From Alphaproteobacteria bacterium SO-S41 (GTDB taxonomy: Bacteria > Pseudomonadota > Alphaproteobacteria > Micropepsales > Micropepsaceae): 64,000 nucleotides of DNA. The notes under the pieces are model-generated. The model saw only the letters and a program-made list of their open reading frames with translations. It searched no databases and was not told where the DNA came from. Shown here in pieces: positions 42,905-53,734 of the stretch; position 1 is the stretch's first letter, and each line of letters opens with the position of its first letter. The position numbers were made by a program, and so were the translations under genes. The stretch is from positions 2,170,001 to 2,234,000 of the forward strand of contig AP024629.1 in assembly GCA_019670725.1 (NCBI GenBank). The letters run 5' to 3'.

Positions 42905-43500
42905 TCAGCGACGCTTCACTCCCAATGGCCATCTCTCAAGGACAATGTGGCGTGTGAGGCCGTAGAGACTGTGTATGAGCACCAACTCGCCAATCTTCAG
43001 GCGGACGGGTTCGATCCTGCGACGTTCGACACTCTGGCGATGGTAAAAAAGCGTGATGTGCGGGTCGAAGTTATCGTCTTGAAGAACATCGAGACCGGCC
43101 TTCGTCATCGCGAGCCCGAGTTGCCACTGCGCCTCCATCAAACTTGCAACGCTTCGGCTGCCGCTAAGAACACAAGGGGCTTGCGACCTTGGGCTTAGAA
43201 AGCTGCCAAGCACGTCCAGCTCCGCAGAGAATTCCGGGAATTCAAAAAATGACCCTGCGAGACGCGCTTTCGCAACGATCGCTTTTGGCAGGCGCAGAGG
43301 ATAGCTGCCAATATAGCGGACGGTAATATGTAGTTGACTTTGACGGATCAGGCTTCCGCCAGATCGCATCAATCCGTACTGCTTGGCACCTCTCTCATGG
43401 ATGTCTGCGGCTACTTCGGCGACGGCACAAACGCAAAAAACAAGCGATTTTTCTTCGCAACTTGTTCTTCTGCAAGATCGGGAAACAACAGATCGCTCAT
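42905..43500 (-). pseudogene. Frameshifted 2H phosphoesterase (LigT/2'-5' RNA ligase-like)
   Basis: The HxT pair is present: LHITVRYIG and PHITLFYH, so the body is a 2H phosphoesterase. The natural start is ATG 43500 with AGGAGGAAC just upstream, giving MSDLLFPDLAEEQ..., but that frame ends at TAG 43413-43411 after 29 residues. The body is in another frame, joining at EVAADIHERG. One missing base near 43415-43420 (after ...FVPSP) restores one continuous family protein. Hence it is probably inactivated; a sequencing error is also possible. The gap on both sides is more AT-rich than the surroundings. Confidence 0.8.
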
Positions 43501-43576
43501 AAGAGTTCCTCCTGTATAGATCGGAACAAACCATGAACGATCTCGTTCGTCAATGAGACTTAGATATCAAAGAGCA

Positions 43577-44491
43577 TCACCCCAGCAGGATAATCGCCAG
43601 CGGGATCGTGACGACCGAAAGCAGGGTCAGCGCCGTGATCAGGGTCGCCATCAGGGTGGCGTCGCCGCCGAGTTGGCGGGCGAGGATATAGGCGGAGCTG
43701 GCGGGGGGCACGGCGGCGCAGACGATGGCGACGGTGCGGGCGTCACCGGTCACGCCCATGATGAGACAGGCGCCGGCCATCAACAGCGGCATCAGCAACA
43801 GTTTCAGCATGGAGGTGACGACGACCGGCAGGCCTGAGGCGCGGGCGCTGTGGAAGTCGAGCGCGGCGCCGACGGCGATAAGGCCGAGGGCGACGGTCGC
43901 ATCGCCCAGCATACCGAAGACGTCGAGCGCGACCTTGGGGACGGGGATTTTCAGCCAGGCGAAAAAGACGCCGGCGAGGCAGGCGATGATCAGGGGATTG
44001 CCGACCAGGGCCTTCACCACGGCGCGTCCGGCGGCGGGGCTGTCGCCGGAATAGCGGGTGATGACGAGGACGCTGAGCACGTTCACCGCAGGCACCATCG
44101 CTGCGAAAGCAACGGCGGCGAGGGCGACGCCGCGCTCGCCCAGCAGCGCCGCGACGACGCCGAGCACGACATAGGAGTTCCAGCGTACGGCGCCCTGGAA
44201 GATGGAGGAGAACGCCGCGCCGGTGATCGGCAGGACGGGACGCAGCGCGAGGGCAAAGACGCTGATCGCGCCGATGGCGATGACGAAGGCGCCGGCGAGG
44301 CGGAGCGTTTCGTCCTCGCCAAGATTGGCCGTGACGATCGTCCGGAACAGCAGCGGCGGGAACAGGACAAAGTAGACGAGGCGCTCAAGCGGCGGCCACA
44401 GCGCGTCGCCCGGGAAGTCGACGCGCTTCAGCACGACTCCCAAAGCGATCAGCAAGAAGACCGGCAGCAGGCCGAGCGCGACGTCCAGCAT
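43577..44491 (-). CDS. AEC-family (auxin efflux carrier-like) membrane transporter
   Basis: A 304-aa protein with about ten membrane helices in two similar halves, the layout of the AEC family, many of whose bacterial members export malonate or other organic acids. Hallmarks include FVLFPPLLFRTIV (about 42-54) and PASSAYILARQLGGD near 265-280. Substrate unknown. It lies 6 nt after an MFS carrier gene and may share its transcript. ATG 44491 is the natural start. Confidence 0.85.
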   Translation of the reverse strand: MLDVALGLLPVFLLIALGVVLKRVDFPGDALWPPLERLVYFVLFPPLLFRTIVTANLGEDETLRLAGAFVIAIGAISVFALALRPVLPITGAAFSSIFQGAVRWNSYVVLGVVAALLGERGVALAAVAFAAMVPAVNVLSVLVITRYSGDSPAAGRAVVKALVGNPLIIACLAGVFFAWLKIPVPKVALDVFGMLGDATVALGLIAVGAALDFHSARASGLPVVVTSMLKLLLMPLLMAGACLIMGVTGDARTVAIVCAAVPPASSAYILARQLGGDATLMATLITALTLLSVVTIPLAIILLG

Positions 44492-44497
44492 GAGGCG

Positions 44498-45796
44498 TCA
44501 GTGCTTGTGTTCGCCCTCGGCGGCGATCTGCTCCAGCGTCTTGCCGGCGGTCTCGGGGATGAACAGCATCGCGATCACCGTTGCGACCAGAATGGCCGGC
44601 AGCAGCGCCGCGATCGAAGTCGCGTGGCCGCCGAGCGGCCCGTAGAGGAAGGTCTGGAGCAGCAGCGCCGCGCCGCCGAAGATGATGTTGGTCGCGAGAC
44701 GGGCGCCGGACGCGGTCGAGCGCTGTTCGGTGGGGAAGAGTTCCGCGCTCCAGGCGCCGACGACAACTTCCATGGCGAAGAAGGCGAAGACGGCGATGCC
44801 CCAGCAGATCGTGATGACGACGAGATTGTGCGGTCCGAGATAGAGCAGCGCCATCGCCGCGACGAAACCGACCGAGGCGAAGAGGAAGACCGGCTTGCGG
44901 CCATGCTTGTCGGCATAGCGTCCGGCGATGAAATTGCCGAACAGGCCGAACAGGCCGCCGCCGACGAAGATCAGCGTGACATAGCCGGGCTCGAGATGAA
45001 GATCCGACTGCAGGAAGGTCGGCAGCAGTACGCTGGCACAGGTGACGCCGAAGGCGAGCGGCGCGGTGACAGCGATCAGCGCCCAGAACCGGCGGCCATG
45101 AGTGACGACGAGCGAATACATGTTGGCGAGCGCCACGTTGAGCCCGGACGGTCCGTCTTTGGGTTTCTCGGCCGCCTGTAATTCCTTGAACCGCCGTGTC
45201 TCCGGCATGCCGCGCCACGCCCAGGCGATGGCAAAGATCGGGATGGCGCCGAGCACGTAGAGGCCGCGCCAGCCAAACGGCAGGATATCGACGCCGGCAA
45301 AGACGAGGGCCGAGAGGCCGCCGCCGACGGCCGCGGATGCGGCGAGGAGGCCGAGCGCCCAGCCGCGGGCGCGGTCGTCCATCTCCTCGGCGATGACGAC
45401 GATGGAGATCATGTCTTGGGCGTAGCCGAACATACGCACGGCGCCCTGGAGCAGGATGAACTGTTCCTCGTTCTGCGCGAAGGCGGTGGCAAGCGTGGTG
45501 ACCGCTGAGCCGAGGATCGTCACCATGAGAATGGCGCGGCGGCCGAAGCGGTCGGCAAGCATGGCGAGGGGGAAGGCTAGCAGCACCCCGAGGCGTGCCC
45601 ACATGATGATCTCGCCCTCGTTGCCGAGTTCGAGGCCGAACTCGTGCGAGACCTTGGGCAGGACGAGGCCCAGCAGGTTGATGTCATAGCCGGCGATCAG
45701 GAACGCGAGTCCGACCAGGACCAGGACCTTGATCTGGCTGCCGGGCAGGGGGACCGGAGGGCGCAGGGAAAAACCCCCGGTGGGCATGCCAGCCAT
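44498..45796 (-). CDS. MFS transporter, sugar/organic-acid type (copy A)
   Basis: A 432-aa major facilitator with about twelve membrane segments. It shows the MFS loop motif LADRFGRR between helices 2 and 3, and FAGRYADKHGRK-type sequence in the second half. It is clearly paralogous to the carrier at 46329-47648: both carry FxYxxDM...V-V-x-A-E-E-x-x-x-R-x-R-G-W-A-x-G. The substrate is not evident. It lies between the AEC gene and ruvX, which starts 4 nt away. Confidence 0.85.
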   Translation of the reverse strand: MAGMPTGGFSLRPPVPLPGSQIKVLVLVGLAFLIAGYDINLLGLVLPKVSHEFGLELGNEGEIIMWARLGVLLAFPLAMLADRFGRRAILMVTILGSAVTTLATAFAQNEEQFILLQGAVRMFGYAQDMISIVVIAEEMDDRARGWALGLLAASAAVGGGLSALVFAGVDILPFGWRGLYVLGAIPIFAIAWAWRGMPETRRFKELQAAEKPKDGPSGLNVALANMYSLVVTHGRRFWALIAVTAPLAFGVTCASVLLPTFLQSDLHLEPGYVTLIFVGGGLFGLFGNFIAGRYADKHGRKPVFLFASVGFVAAMALLYLGPHNLVVITICWGIAVFAFFAMEVVVGAWSAELFPTEQRSTASGARLATNIIFGGAALLLQTFLYGPLGGHATSIAALLPAILVATVIAMLFIPETAGKTLEQIAAEGEHKH

Positions 45797-45799
45797 TGA

Positions 45800-46276
45800 T
45801 CAGCTCCGTGAAAGGATGCGGAGGCGATCGAGCGCCCCCTGAAGGATGTAGGCCGCCGCCATCTTGTCCACGACTTCGGCCCGGCGGCGGCGCGAGGTAT
45901 CCGCTTCGAGCAAAGTACGGGTGACGGCCGCGGTGGACCATCGCTCATCCCAGAGGGCGATGGGAAGGGGCGTCAGTGCGGAAATGTTGCGGGCAAAGGC
46001 GCGGACCGACTGGGTCGAGGCGCTGTCGCCGCCGTCCATGCTGAGCGGCAGGCCGATGACGAGGCCGAGCGATTTCTCGCGGGCGAGGATAGCGAGCAGC
46101 GCCTCGGCGGTCTTGGCGAAGGATTTGGCGCGGGCGACGCCCTGAAGCGGGCTCGCGATGCTGCGCAGCGTGTCGCTGACGGCGACGCCGATGGTCTTGG
46201 ACCCCATATCGAGTCCGATCAGCGATCCCGGCCCGCTCAGCCCCCCGGCGAGGTCTTCGACTGTCCCAATGCCCAT
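45800..46276 (-). CDS. ruvX: Putative pre-16S rRNA nuclease / Holliday junction resolvase RuvX
   Basis: A 158-aa RNase H-fold protein of the YqgF family. Catalytic acids lie in [15 protein letters not shown] (about 21-35, first Asp) and near the end in the [11 protein letters not shown] segment (last Asp), with GLPLSMDG and LWDERWSTA between. It precedes the MFS copy A gene by 4 nt. In many alphaproteobacteria ruvX stands next to gatC and pyrB; here MFS genes have been inserted on both sides. Confidence 0.94.
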   Translation of the reverse strand: MGIGTVEDLAGGLSGPGSLIGLDMGSKTIGVAVSDTLRSIASPLQGVARAKSFAKTAEALLAILAREKSLGLVIGLPLSMDGGDSASTQSVRAFARNISALTPLPIALWDERWSTAAVTRTLLEADTSRRRRAEVVDKMAAAYILQGALDRLRILSRS

Positions 46277-46328
46277 CGTCCCGGCTTAACCCGAAGCGGC
46301 GGCCGGGACCAACCGAAATGAGCGCGGT

Positions 46329-47648
46329 TCAACTGAAGGGGGCGGCCGTCTCCATCGGGGTGAGGTCTTCAAGCGTCCGACCGGCGGTTTCGGGGAGGAA
46401 GTAGACCGCGATCAGCGCCAGCGGCACAGGGCAGAGGAGAATCAGGACGGCGTCGCCGAAGCCGACGAGCGGGGCGAGGATCGCGCCCTGGACCACGAGG
46501 CCGATGGCGCCTGCGAGAATCTGGGCGATGAAACGCAGCGCCGCGGCTGTGGCGCGATAGGCGGTCGGGAACAGCTCGGCGCAGAACGCCTCGCTCTGGA
46601 TGCTCACGGCGAGGTTTCCGAACACGCTGAGCAGGATGCCGACAGCGAGCAGCCATTCGGCTTCGGCCAGATAGAGGATCAGGCAACCCACCAGGGTGAA
46701 CATGATGCCGCACGAGATCGTCGGCCGCCGGCCGATCCGGTCGCTGAGGCGGCCGATCCACATGCTCGCGAGCACGCCGATCGCGCCTGTGCCGATGATG
46801 ACCATCGAGATCGCGCCCGGCGACCAGCCATGTGCTGTCTGGAGGAAGGTCGGCATGAGGACGAGCGCCGAGGCTACGCCGATCGCGACGGGGGCGATCG
46901 ATAGCGTCATCAAGGCAAGCCGGCCGGGCTGAAGCCGGATCAGGGTCACGAGCGGGCGCCAGGCGTCGAGCACGCCCTGGGGCTTTTCGCGCGCGGCCGC
47001 TTGTTCCTGGAACCGCTTAGTTTCCGGCAGGCGGCGGCGCAACCAGGCGAGCAGGAGGAGCGGGACTGCGCCCAGCACATATATAGAGCGCCAGCCGTAG
47101 GGCAGCAGATTCACCAGCGCGAAGACCAGGACCGCCACCCCGGCGCCGAGGGCGCCCAAAGCGCCCAACGTGCCGATCGCCCAGCCGCGGCTGCGCTCCT
47201 CGATCTCCTCCGCCAGCACCACGACGCAGAGCATGTCCTCGGTATAGGCGAAGATCCGCACCAGGAACTGGGCGATGAGGAAGGTCTGGTAGTCCGGGGC
47301 AAAGGCGGTCGCGAGGGTCGAGAGCGCCATGCCGAGCACGGTAAAAAGGAGCAGGCGGCGGCGGCCGATCACGTCGGCGGCGAGGCAGAGCAGCAGCGCG
47401 CCGAAGACGCCGAGCCGGAAGATCGCGACCGTCGGCCCCGTCATGTTCTCGGAAAGCCCGAAATCCGGGAGGATTTGCTTGGCGGCCAGCCCGAAAATCT
47501 GGAGATCGTAGGCGCCGAGCAGGGTCGCGACGCCGACCAGGCCCAGCAATTTCATGTGACTGGCGGGAATCGGGTGGGGTGGGCGGATGAATCCGGGGGC
47601 TTTCCGCCACGTATAGGTCGGCTCGGCCGGTTCGGCGGCGGTGTCCAC
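46329..47648 (-). CDS. MFS transporter, sugar/organic-acid type (copy B)
   Basis: About 439 aa from GTG 47648, which leaves a normal gap to the divergent gatC gene; the ATG at 47729 would begin 15 bp from gatC and add a non-conserved tail. Twelve membrane segments, the MFS loop motif CLAADVIGRRR, IGRLSDRIGRRP in the second half and a paralogue of copy A (see above). The C-terminal PETAGRTLEDL is typical of the sugar-porter group. Substrate unknown. Confidence 0.82.
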   Translation of the reverse strand: MDTAAEPAEPTYTWRKAPGFIRPPHPIPASHMKLLGLVGVATLLGAYDLQIFGLAAKQILPDFGLSENMTGPTVAIFRLGVFGALLLCLAADVIGRRRLLLFTVLGMALSTLATAFAPDYQTFLIAQFLVRIFAYTEDMLCVVVLAEEIEERSRGWAIGTLGALGALGAGVAVLVFALVNLLPYGWRSIYVLGAVPLLLLAWLRRRLPETKRFQEQAAAREKPQGVLDAWRPLVTLIRLQPGRLALMTLSIAPVAIGVASALVLMPTFLQTAHGWSPGAISMVIIGTGAIGVLASMWIGRLSDRIGRRPTISCGIMFTLVGCLILYLAEAEWLLAVGILLSVFGNLAVSIQSEAFCAELFPTAYRATAAALRFIAQILAGAIGLVVQGAILAPLVGFGDAVLILLCPVPLALIAVYFLPETAGRTLEDLTPMETAAPFS

Positions 47649-47743
47649 GTCGTCAGTTCCCCGGCATTGCGGCTGGCCCGGCTTGAAAGCCCGCCCCCTG
47701 ATTGGTAGCAGAACACCAGCTTCAGGCACGAAAGACCACAGCC

Positions 47744-48031
47744 ATGTCCGTCGATGAAAAGGCGGTGCGCCGGGCGGCGCGCCTCGCCCGTCTCGCCATT
47801 CCCGAAGAGCGGCTTGCCCCCATGGCGGCGGAGCTGACCGGCATCATGGAATGGGTCGAGCAACTGAACGAGCTCGACACCGATCATGTCGAGCCGATGA
47901 CCTCCGTCAGGCCCATGCGGCTGCATCGGCGGGCGGACGTCGTCACCGATGGCGGGTATGCCGCCGATGTCGTGAAGAATGCGCCAAGTTCGGAAGACAA
48001 TTTCTTCGTCGTGCCGAAGGTCGTGGAGTAG
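47744..48031 (+). CDS. gatC: Asp/Glu-tRNA(Asn/Gln) amidotransferase subunit C
   Basis: A 95-aa subunit that holds GatA and GatB together. It has the usual opening (VDEKAVRRAARLARLAI), the motif HVEPMTSVRPM, and ends with DNFFVVPKVVE. ATG 47744 is standard. The following gatA begins 3 nt after its stop. The ORF extension to 47702 is rejected because it overlaps the divergent promoter. Confidence 0.96.
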   Translation: MSVDEKAVRRAARLARLAIPEERLAPMAAELTGIMEWVEQLNELDTDHVEPMTSVRPMRLHRRADVVTDGGYAADVVKNAPSSEDNFFVVPKVVE

Positions 48032-48034
48032 GCG

Positions 48035-49509
48035 ATGAGCGAGCTGTTGAAAATGACCATGGCCGAGGCGCGCGACGGATTGCGCGCCAAGGCCTTCTCG
48101 TCGGCCGAGCTGACGGCCGCGGCGTCGAGCGCCGTTGCCGAGGCGCGGCCGTTGAATGCCTTCATCACCGAGACGCCCGAGCAGGCGGCCGAGATGGCAG
48201 CGGCATCGGATGCGAAGCTGGCGCGCGGCGAGGGCGGGGCGCTGGAAGGCATTCCGCTGGGGATCAAGGACCTGTTCTGCACCAAGGGTGTGCAGACGAC
48301 CGCGGGCAGCCGCATCCTGCAGGGCTTCAAGCCGGTTTATGAATCGACCATCACCGCCAAGCTGTGGGCGGCGGGCGGCGTGATGCTGGGCAAGCTGAAC
48401 CTTGACGAGTTCGCGATGGGGTCGTCGAACGAGACCAGCTATTACGGCCCGGCGATCAATCCGTGGCGGCGCGGCAATGACGACACCAAGCTGGTGCCTG
48501 GCGGTTCGTCGGGCGGTTCGTCGGCGGCGGTCGCGGCCGACTTGTGCTTCGGCGCGACGGCGACGGATACGGGCGGCTCGATCCGCCAGCCCGCCGCGGT
48601 GACCGGCACCGTCGGCATCAAGCCGACCTATGGCCGGTGCTCGCGCTGGGGCGTCGTGGCGTTCGCCTCGTCGCTGGACCAGGCGGGGCCGATCACGCGC
48701 ACGGTGAAAGATGCGGCGATCATGCTGCGCGAGATGTGCGGCTATGACCCCAAGGATTCGACCAGCGTCGACATGGCGGTGCCGGACTTCGAAGCGTCGT
48801 GCGGCGGCAGCGTGAAGGGCCTGCGCATCGGTGTGCCCAAGGAATACCGCATCGAGGGCGTGCCGGAGGAGGTCGATCACCTGTGGGATCAGGGCATCGC
48901 CTGGTTGAAGGAAGCGGGCGCCGAGATCGTCGAGGTCAGTCTGCCGCACACCAAGTATGCGCTGCCGGCCTATTACATCGTCGCGCCGGCGGAGGCGTCG
49001 TCGAACCTGTCGCGCTATGACGGCGTGAAATACGGGCTGCGCGTCGACAGCGACGACCTGACCACGATGTACGAGCAGACGCGCGCCGCCGGTTTCGGCC
49101 GCGAGGTGCAGCGGCGCATCCTGATCGGCACCTACGTGCTGAGCGCCGGGTATTACGACGCCTACTACATCAAGGCGCAGAAGGTGCGTACGCTGATCGC
49201 CAACGACTTCACCGCGGCGTTCGAGAAGTGCGACGTGCTGCTGACGCCGGCCTCGCCGTCGCCGGCCTTCGGCATCGGCGAGAAGTCGAACGATCCGATC
49301 TCGATGTATCTGAACGACGTCTACACGGTGACGGCGAACCTAGTGGGTCTGCCCGGCATCGCGGTGCCGGCGGGCCTCAGCAAGACCGGGCTGCCGCTCG
49401 GGCTGCAGCTCATCGGGCGCGCGTTCGATGAAGAGACCTTGTTCCGCACCGGCGCGGTGCTGGAGCGTGCGGCGAACTTTACCGGCAAGCCCGGCAAGTG
49501 GTGGGCGTG

Positions 49510-49510
<1 letters not shown>
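48035..49510 (+). CDS. gatA: Asp/Glu-tRNA(Asn/Gln) amidotransferase subunit A
   Basis: The glutaminase of the GatCAB complex, which amidates misacylated Asp-tRNA(Asn) or Glu-tRNA(Gln). The 491-aa amidase-signature protein has the catalytic Lys in [10 protein letters not shown], the first Ser in [11 protein letters not shown] and the nucleophilic Ser in [15 protein letters not shown] 48035 lies 3 nt after gatC. The stop TGA overlaps the gatB ATG in TGATG. Confidence 0.97.
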
Positions 49511-51021
<1,511 letters not shown>

Positions 51022-51287
51022 TTCGTGGGCGATTCGCCAATCGTGTCGCGAGAATCCGATTCGTTAATCGATATTAAGACTTGACAGGAGTGATCGTCCG
51101 TAGACGGATAGTCGCTCTGAAACCCTGATTTTTGCAGGTATCCGCGCGAGACGGGCATCTCGCGCCGAATCGCGCTGTCACAAATCGTTCGACAAAGCGT
51201 CGCGGCGGCTCATATTTGTATGCAGTCCGGCGCTGGTGAGTTCCTCCGCGTGCGGACGATGCGAAACCCAAGGGGAGTTACCCACTA

Positions 51288-51473
51288 ATGCCTGCAACAC
51301 CGAAGAAGGCGCCTGCCAAGAAGGCCGTCGCGAAGAAGGCCCCCGCGAAGAAGACCGTCGCGAAGAAGGCCGTTGTGAAGAAGGCGGCTGCGAAGCCCGC
51401 CGCGAAGAAGGCCGCGCCCAAGAAGGTCGCCGCCAAGAAGGCCCCCGCGAAGAAGACCGCGGCGAAGAAGTAA
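51288..51473 (+). CDS. Histone H1-like Lys/Ala-rich small protein
   Basis: A 61-aa protein almost wholly built of KKAPAKK, KKAVAKK and related Lys/Ala/Pro/Val repeats (about 40 percent Lys), the style of eukaryotic H1 tails and of bacterial Hc1/AlgP-like proteins. Such proteins are expected to bind DNA without a fixed fold. ATG 51288 follows AAGGGGAG by nine bases. It lies 13 nt before a glutathione S-transferase gene that carries a similar tail, so they may be co-transcribed. DNA binding is inferred. Confidence 0.75.
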   Translation: MPATPKKAPAKKAVAKKAPAKKTVAKKAVVKKAAAKPAAKKAAPKKVAAKKAPAKKTAAKK

Positions 51474-51486
51474 GGCGGGTCTCATT

Positions 51487-52374
51487 ATGGCCGCGGCGCC
51501 TTCGCGCAAGAAGTCATCGCGCGTTAGCGCCGCGGCCGCCCGTTCTTCCGTCAAGTCGGCGAAGACGCCGATTTCAAAAAAACCGGTAGCGAAAGCGAAA
51601 CCAGCTCCCGCACCGAAGGCCGCAGTCAAAGCGGCATCGAAGCCCGCACCGAAGTCCATTCCGGCGGCGCGTCCTCCCAAGCCGATCGAGTTCTATTACT
51701 GGCCGACGCCCAACGGGTGGAAGGTCTCGATCATGCTGGAAGAGTGCGGCATCCCGTACGAGACGAAGACGGTGAATATCGGGCGCGGCGAACAATTCCT
51801 GCCGGACTATCTGAAGATCTCTCCCAACAGCCGCATCCCCGCGATCGTCGATCAGGACGGGCCGGGCGGCAAGGCGATCTCGGTGTTCGAGTCCGGCGCC
51901 ATCCTGCAGTATCTCGGTCGCAAGACCGGCAAGTTCTATCCCGCCGACGAACGCGCGCGCGTCGAGGTCGACGAGTGGCTGTTCTGGCAGGTCGCCGGGC
52001 TGGGTCCGATGGTGGGGCAGGCGAACCACTTCCGCCAGTTCGCGCCGGAATCCATTCCCTATGCGATCGAGCGCTACACGCATGAAGTGGCGCGGCTCTA
52101 TGCGGTGATGGACCGCCGCCTGACGGGCCGTGACTATCTCGCCGGCAAGTACTCGGTCGCCGACATGGCCTGCTATGGCTGGATCGTCCCGCATCAGCAG
52201 CAGGGCATCAATCTCGCGAACTATCCGGGCGTGAAGGCGTGGTTCGAGCGGATGGGCGAACGGCCGGGCGTTCAGCGCGGCATCGCGGTCGGGCGCGACA
52301 TCAGGTCGGCGCCGATCGACCTGCGCTCCGCGCAGGATTCCCGCCGCGTGCTGATGAACCAGAAGCCGCGCTGA
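51487..52374 (+). CDS. Glutathione S-transferase (YghU/YfcG-like) with H1-like N-terminal tail
   Basis: A 295-aa protein. Residues 1-64 are a Lys/Ala/Pro/Ser tail (ARSSVKSAKTPISKKPVAKA) like the upstream H1-like gene; the thioredoxin-like GST domain then starts at PIEFYYWPTPNGWKVSIMLEE and a helical domain ends at about 270. The motif NGWKVSIMLEE and the SRIPAIVD strand are those of the Nu-class (YghU/YfcG). The tail is not part of normal GSTs and could target DNA. ATG 51487 is the sole start that gives the full tail; an internal start near the GST domain was not found. Confidence 0.85.
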   Translation: MAAAPSRKKSSRVSAAAARSSVKSAKTPISKKPVAKAKPAPAPKAAVKAASKPAPKSIPAARPPKPIEFYYWPTPNGWKVSIMLEECGIPYETKTVNIGRGEQFLPDYLKISPNSRIPAIVDQDGPGGKAISVFESGAILQYLGRKTGKFYPADERARVEVDEWLFWQVAGLGPMVGQANHFRQFAPESIPYAIERYTHEVARLYAVMDRRLTGRDYLAGKYSVADMACYGWIVPHQQQGINLANYPGVKAWFERMGERPGVQRGIAVGRDIRSAPIDLRSAQDSRRVLMNQKPR

Positions 52375-52594
52375 CGGCGCACGACGCAGAACGGCCGCAG
52401 GAATCCAAGCAAAACATTGGGATTCACGCGTTCTTCACCATGAGCGCCGATTAACCCTTCCCACATTTTTGCTTAACCGGCGATTCAGCCAAACCCGCCA
52501 CGATCCCTCCTGCAAGCCGATCAACGGCCTGCGGGGTGTCTTGAAGGGAAGAGGAGCCGAACGGCCCCTTCGCTTCAAATCAAAGGGGACTAAA

Positions 52595-52867
52595 ATGGCT
52601 CTTCTCGATTTCGAAGGTGTGCAGGCGCAGGAATGCGAAGCCCGTCGTGGCAAGCCTGATGCGTTCTATATCCTCGGTCTGGCGTATTCGACCGGGCAGG
52701 GCGTCGAGACCAATCTGGTCGAGGCCCACAAGTGGTTCAATCTGGCCGCCATGAAAGGCGTCATCGAAGCCCGCGAGAAGCGCGCCGAGATCAGCGTCGA
52801 GCTGGGGCCGGAAGGCATCGCCGAAGCGCAGCGTTCCGCCCGCGCCTGGCTGTCGCAGCTCCACTAA
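52595..52867 (+). CDS. Sel1-repeat small protein
   Basis: A 90-aa protein with one clear Sel1 unit (AFYILGLAYSTGQGVETNLVEAHKWFNLAAMKG, about 23-55), the alpha-alpha repeat used for protein binding. ATG 52595 follows AAAGGGG by eight bases; the ORF extension to 52469 is rejected. The 220-bp space upstream holds no gene and presumably its promoter. Role unknown. Confidence 0.82.
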   Translation: MALLDFEGVQAQECEARRGKPDAFYILGLAYSTGQGVETNLVEAHKWFNLAAMKGVIEAREKRAEISVELGPEGIAEAQRSARAWLSQLH

Positions 52868-52936
52868 GCCTAACCCCCCTGAAGACATTCCGCGCCGCCG
52901 CCTTATACTGGGCGGCGGAGGGCCCGGTCTTCAGGC

Positions 52937-53728
52937 ATGGCGAAACAGCGAACCGATAGCGGTGTGTTGCGTTTGGAAAAACGCGGCGCGCTCACCATCC
53001 TCACGATCGACCGGCCCGGCGCCAACAATGCGCTGGACGACGATGTCCGCGGCGCCTTGCTGCGGGCGTGCGATACGATCGCCAAAGACCCCGAAACCGG
53101 CGCCGTCCTGCTGACCGGCGCGGGGAGCGAGGCGTTCTCCACCGGCTACGACCTGCCGCAGCTGGCCGGCCTGACGCCCGCCGAGGCGGAGACCCTGGCG
53201 CGCGGCGCCCGCCTGGTCTGCGAACGGCTGGCCCAGCTCGACATTCCCACCATCGCCGCCATCAAGGGCGCCTGTATCGGCGCCGGGCTTGAGCTCGCGC
53301 TGCATTGCGACCTGCGTATCGCGCGGGGCGACGCGCGGTTCGGCTTTCCCGGCATCGGGCTCGGCCTGCCGCCGGGGTCAGCGGCGGTCGACCGGCTCGG
53401 CAAACTGATCGGCATGGGGCCGGCGACGGCGCTGTTCGTGACCGGCGGCGTCATCAGCGCGGAGCGGGCCTTCATGCTAGGCCTCGTCACCAATGTGGTC
53501 GCGGCCAAGGAGTTCGACTCCGCCGTGTTCGAATTTGCGAGTCATATCGCGGACTTGCCGCGGATTGCTGCCACGCAGCTGAAGCGCATGCTGAAGGCGG
53601 CGATGCTCGGCGGCGTCCCCGAAAGTCTCGGCGCCGAAGCGCTGCGGCGCGCCTTCGAAGAGGGCGAGGCAGGCATCCGCCTGCGCGGCATGTTCGGCGG
53701 CCCGACCCCCGGCGCGGCGATCCACTAA
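52937..53728 (+). CDS. Enoyl-CoA hydratase/isomerase (crotonase) family protein
   Basis: A 263-aa crotonase-fold protein. LTGAGSEAFSTGYDL provides the first oxyanion-hole loop and IKGACIGAGLELALHCDLRIA the second, typical of the family. Catalytic glutamates expected near residues 117 and 137 of the fold are not obvious (GLPPGSAA takes the second site), so the reaction may be isomerase, hydrolase or unknown. It is convergent with the alpha/beta hydrolase gene. ATG 52937 is standard. Confidence 0.8.
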   Translation: MAKQRTDSGVLRLEKRGALTILTIDRPGANNALDDDVRGALLRACDTIAKDPETGAVLLTGAGSEAFSTGYDLPQLAGLTPAEAETLARGARLVCERLAQLDIPTIAAIKGACIGAGLELALHCDLRIARGDARFGFPGIGLGLPPGSAAVDRLGKLIGMGPATALFVTGGVISAERAFMLGLVTNVVAAKEFDSAVFEFASHIADLPRIAATQLKRMLKAAMLGGVPESLGAEALRRAFEEGEAGIRLRGMFGGPTPGAAIH

Positions 53729-53734
53729 AGCTGG

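Noticed and set aside
43553-45181. Plus-strand frames over the AEC and MFS genes
   Set aside because: Acidic/Gly/Arg/Gln-rich shadows of membrane-protein genes; no signal or domain.
52452-52476. CtrA-type TTAA-N7-TTAA site before the Sel1 gene
   Set aside because: Two TTAAC motifs occur but about 17 bp apart, not the 7 bp of a CtrA box.
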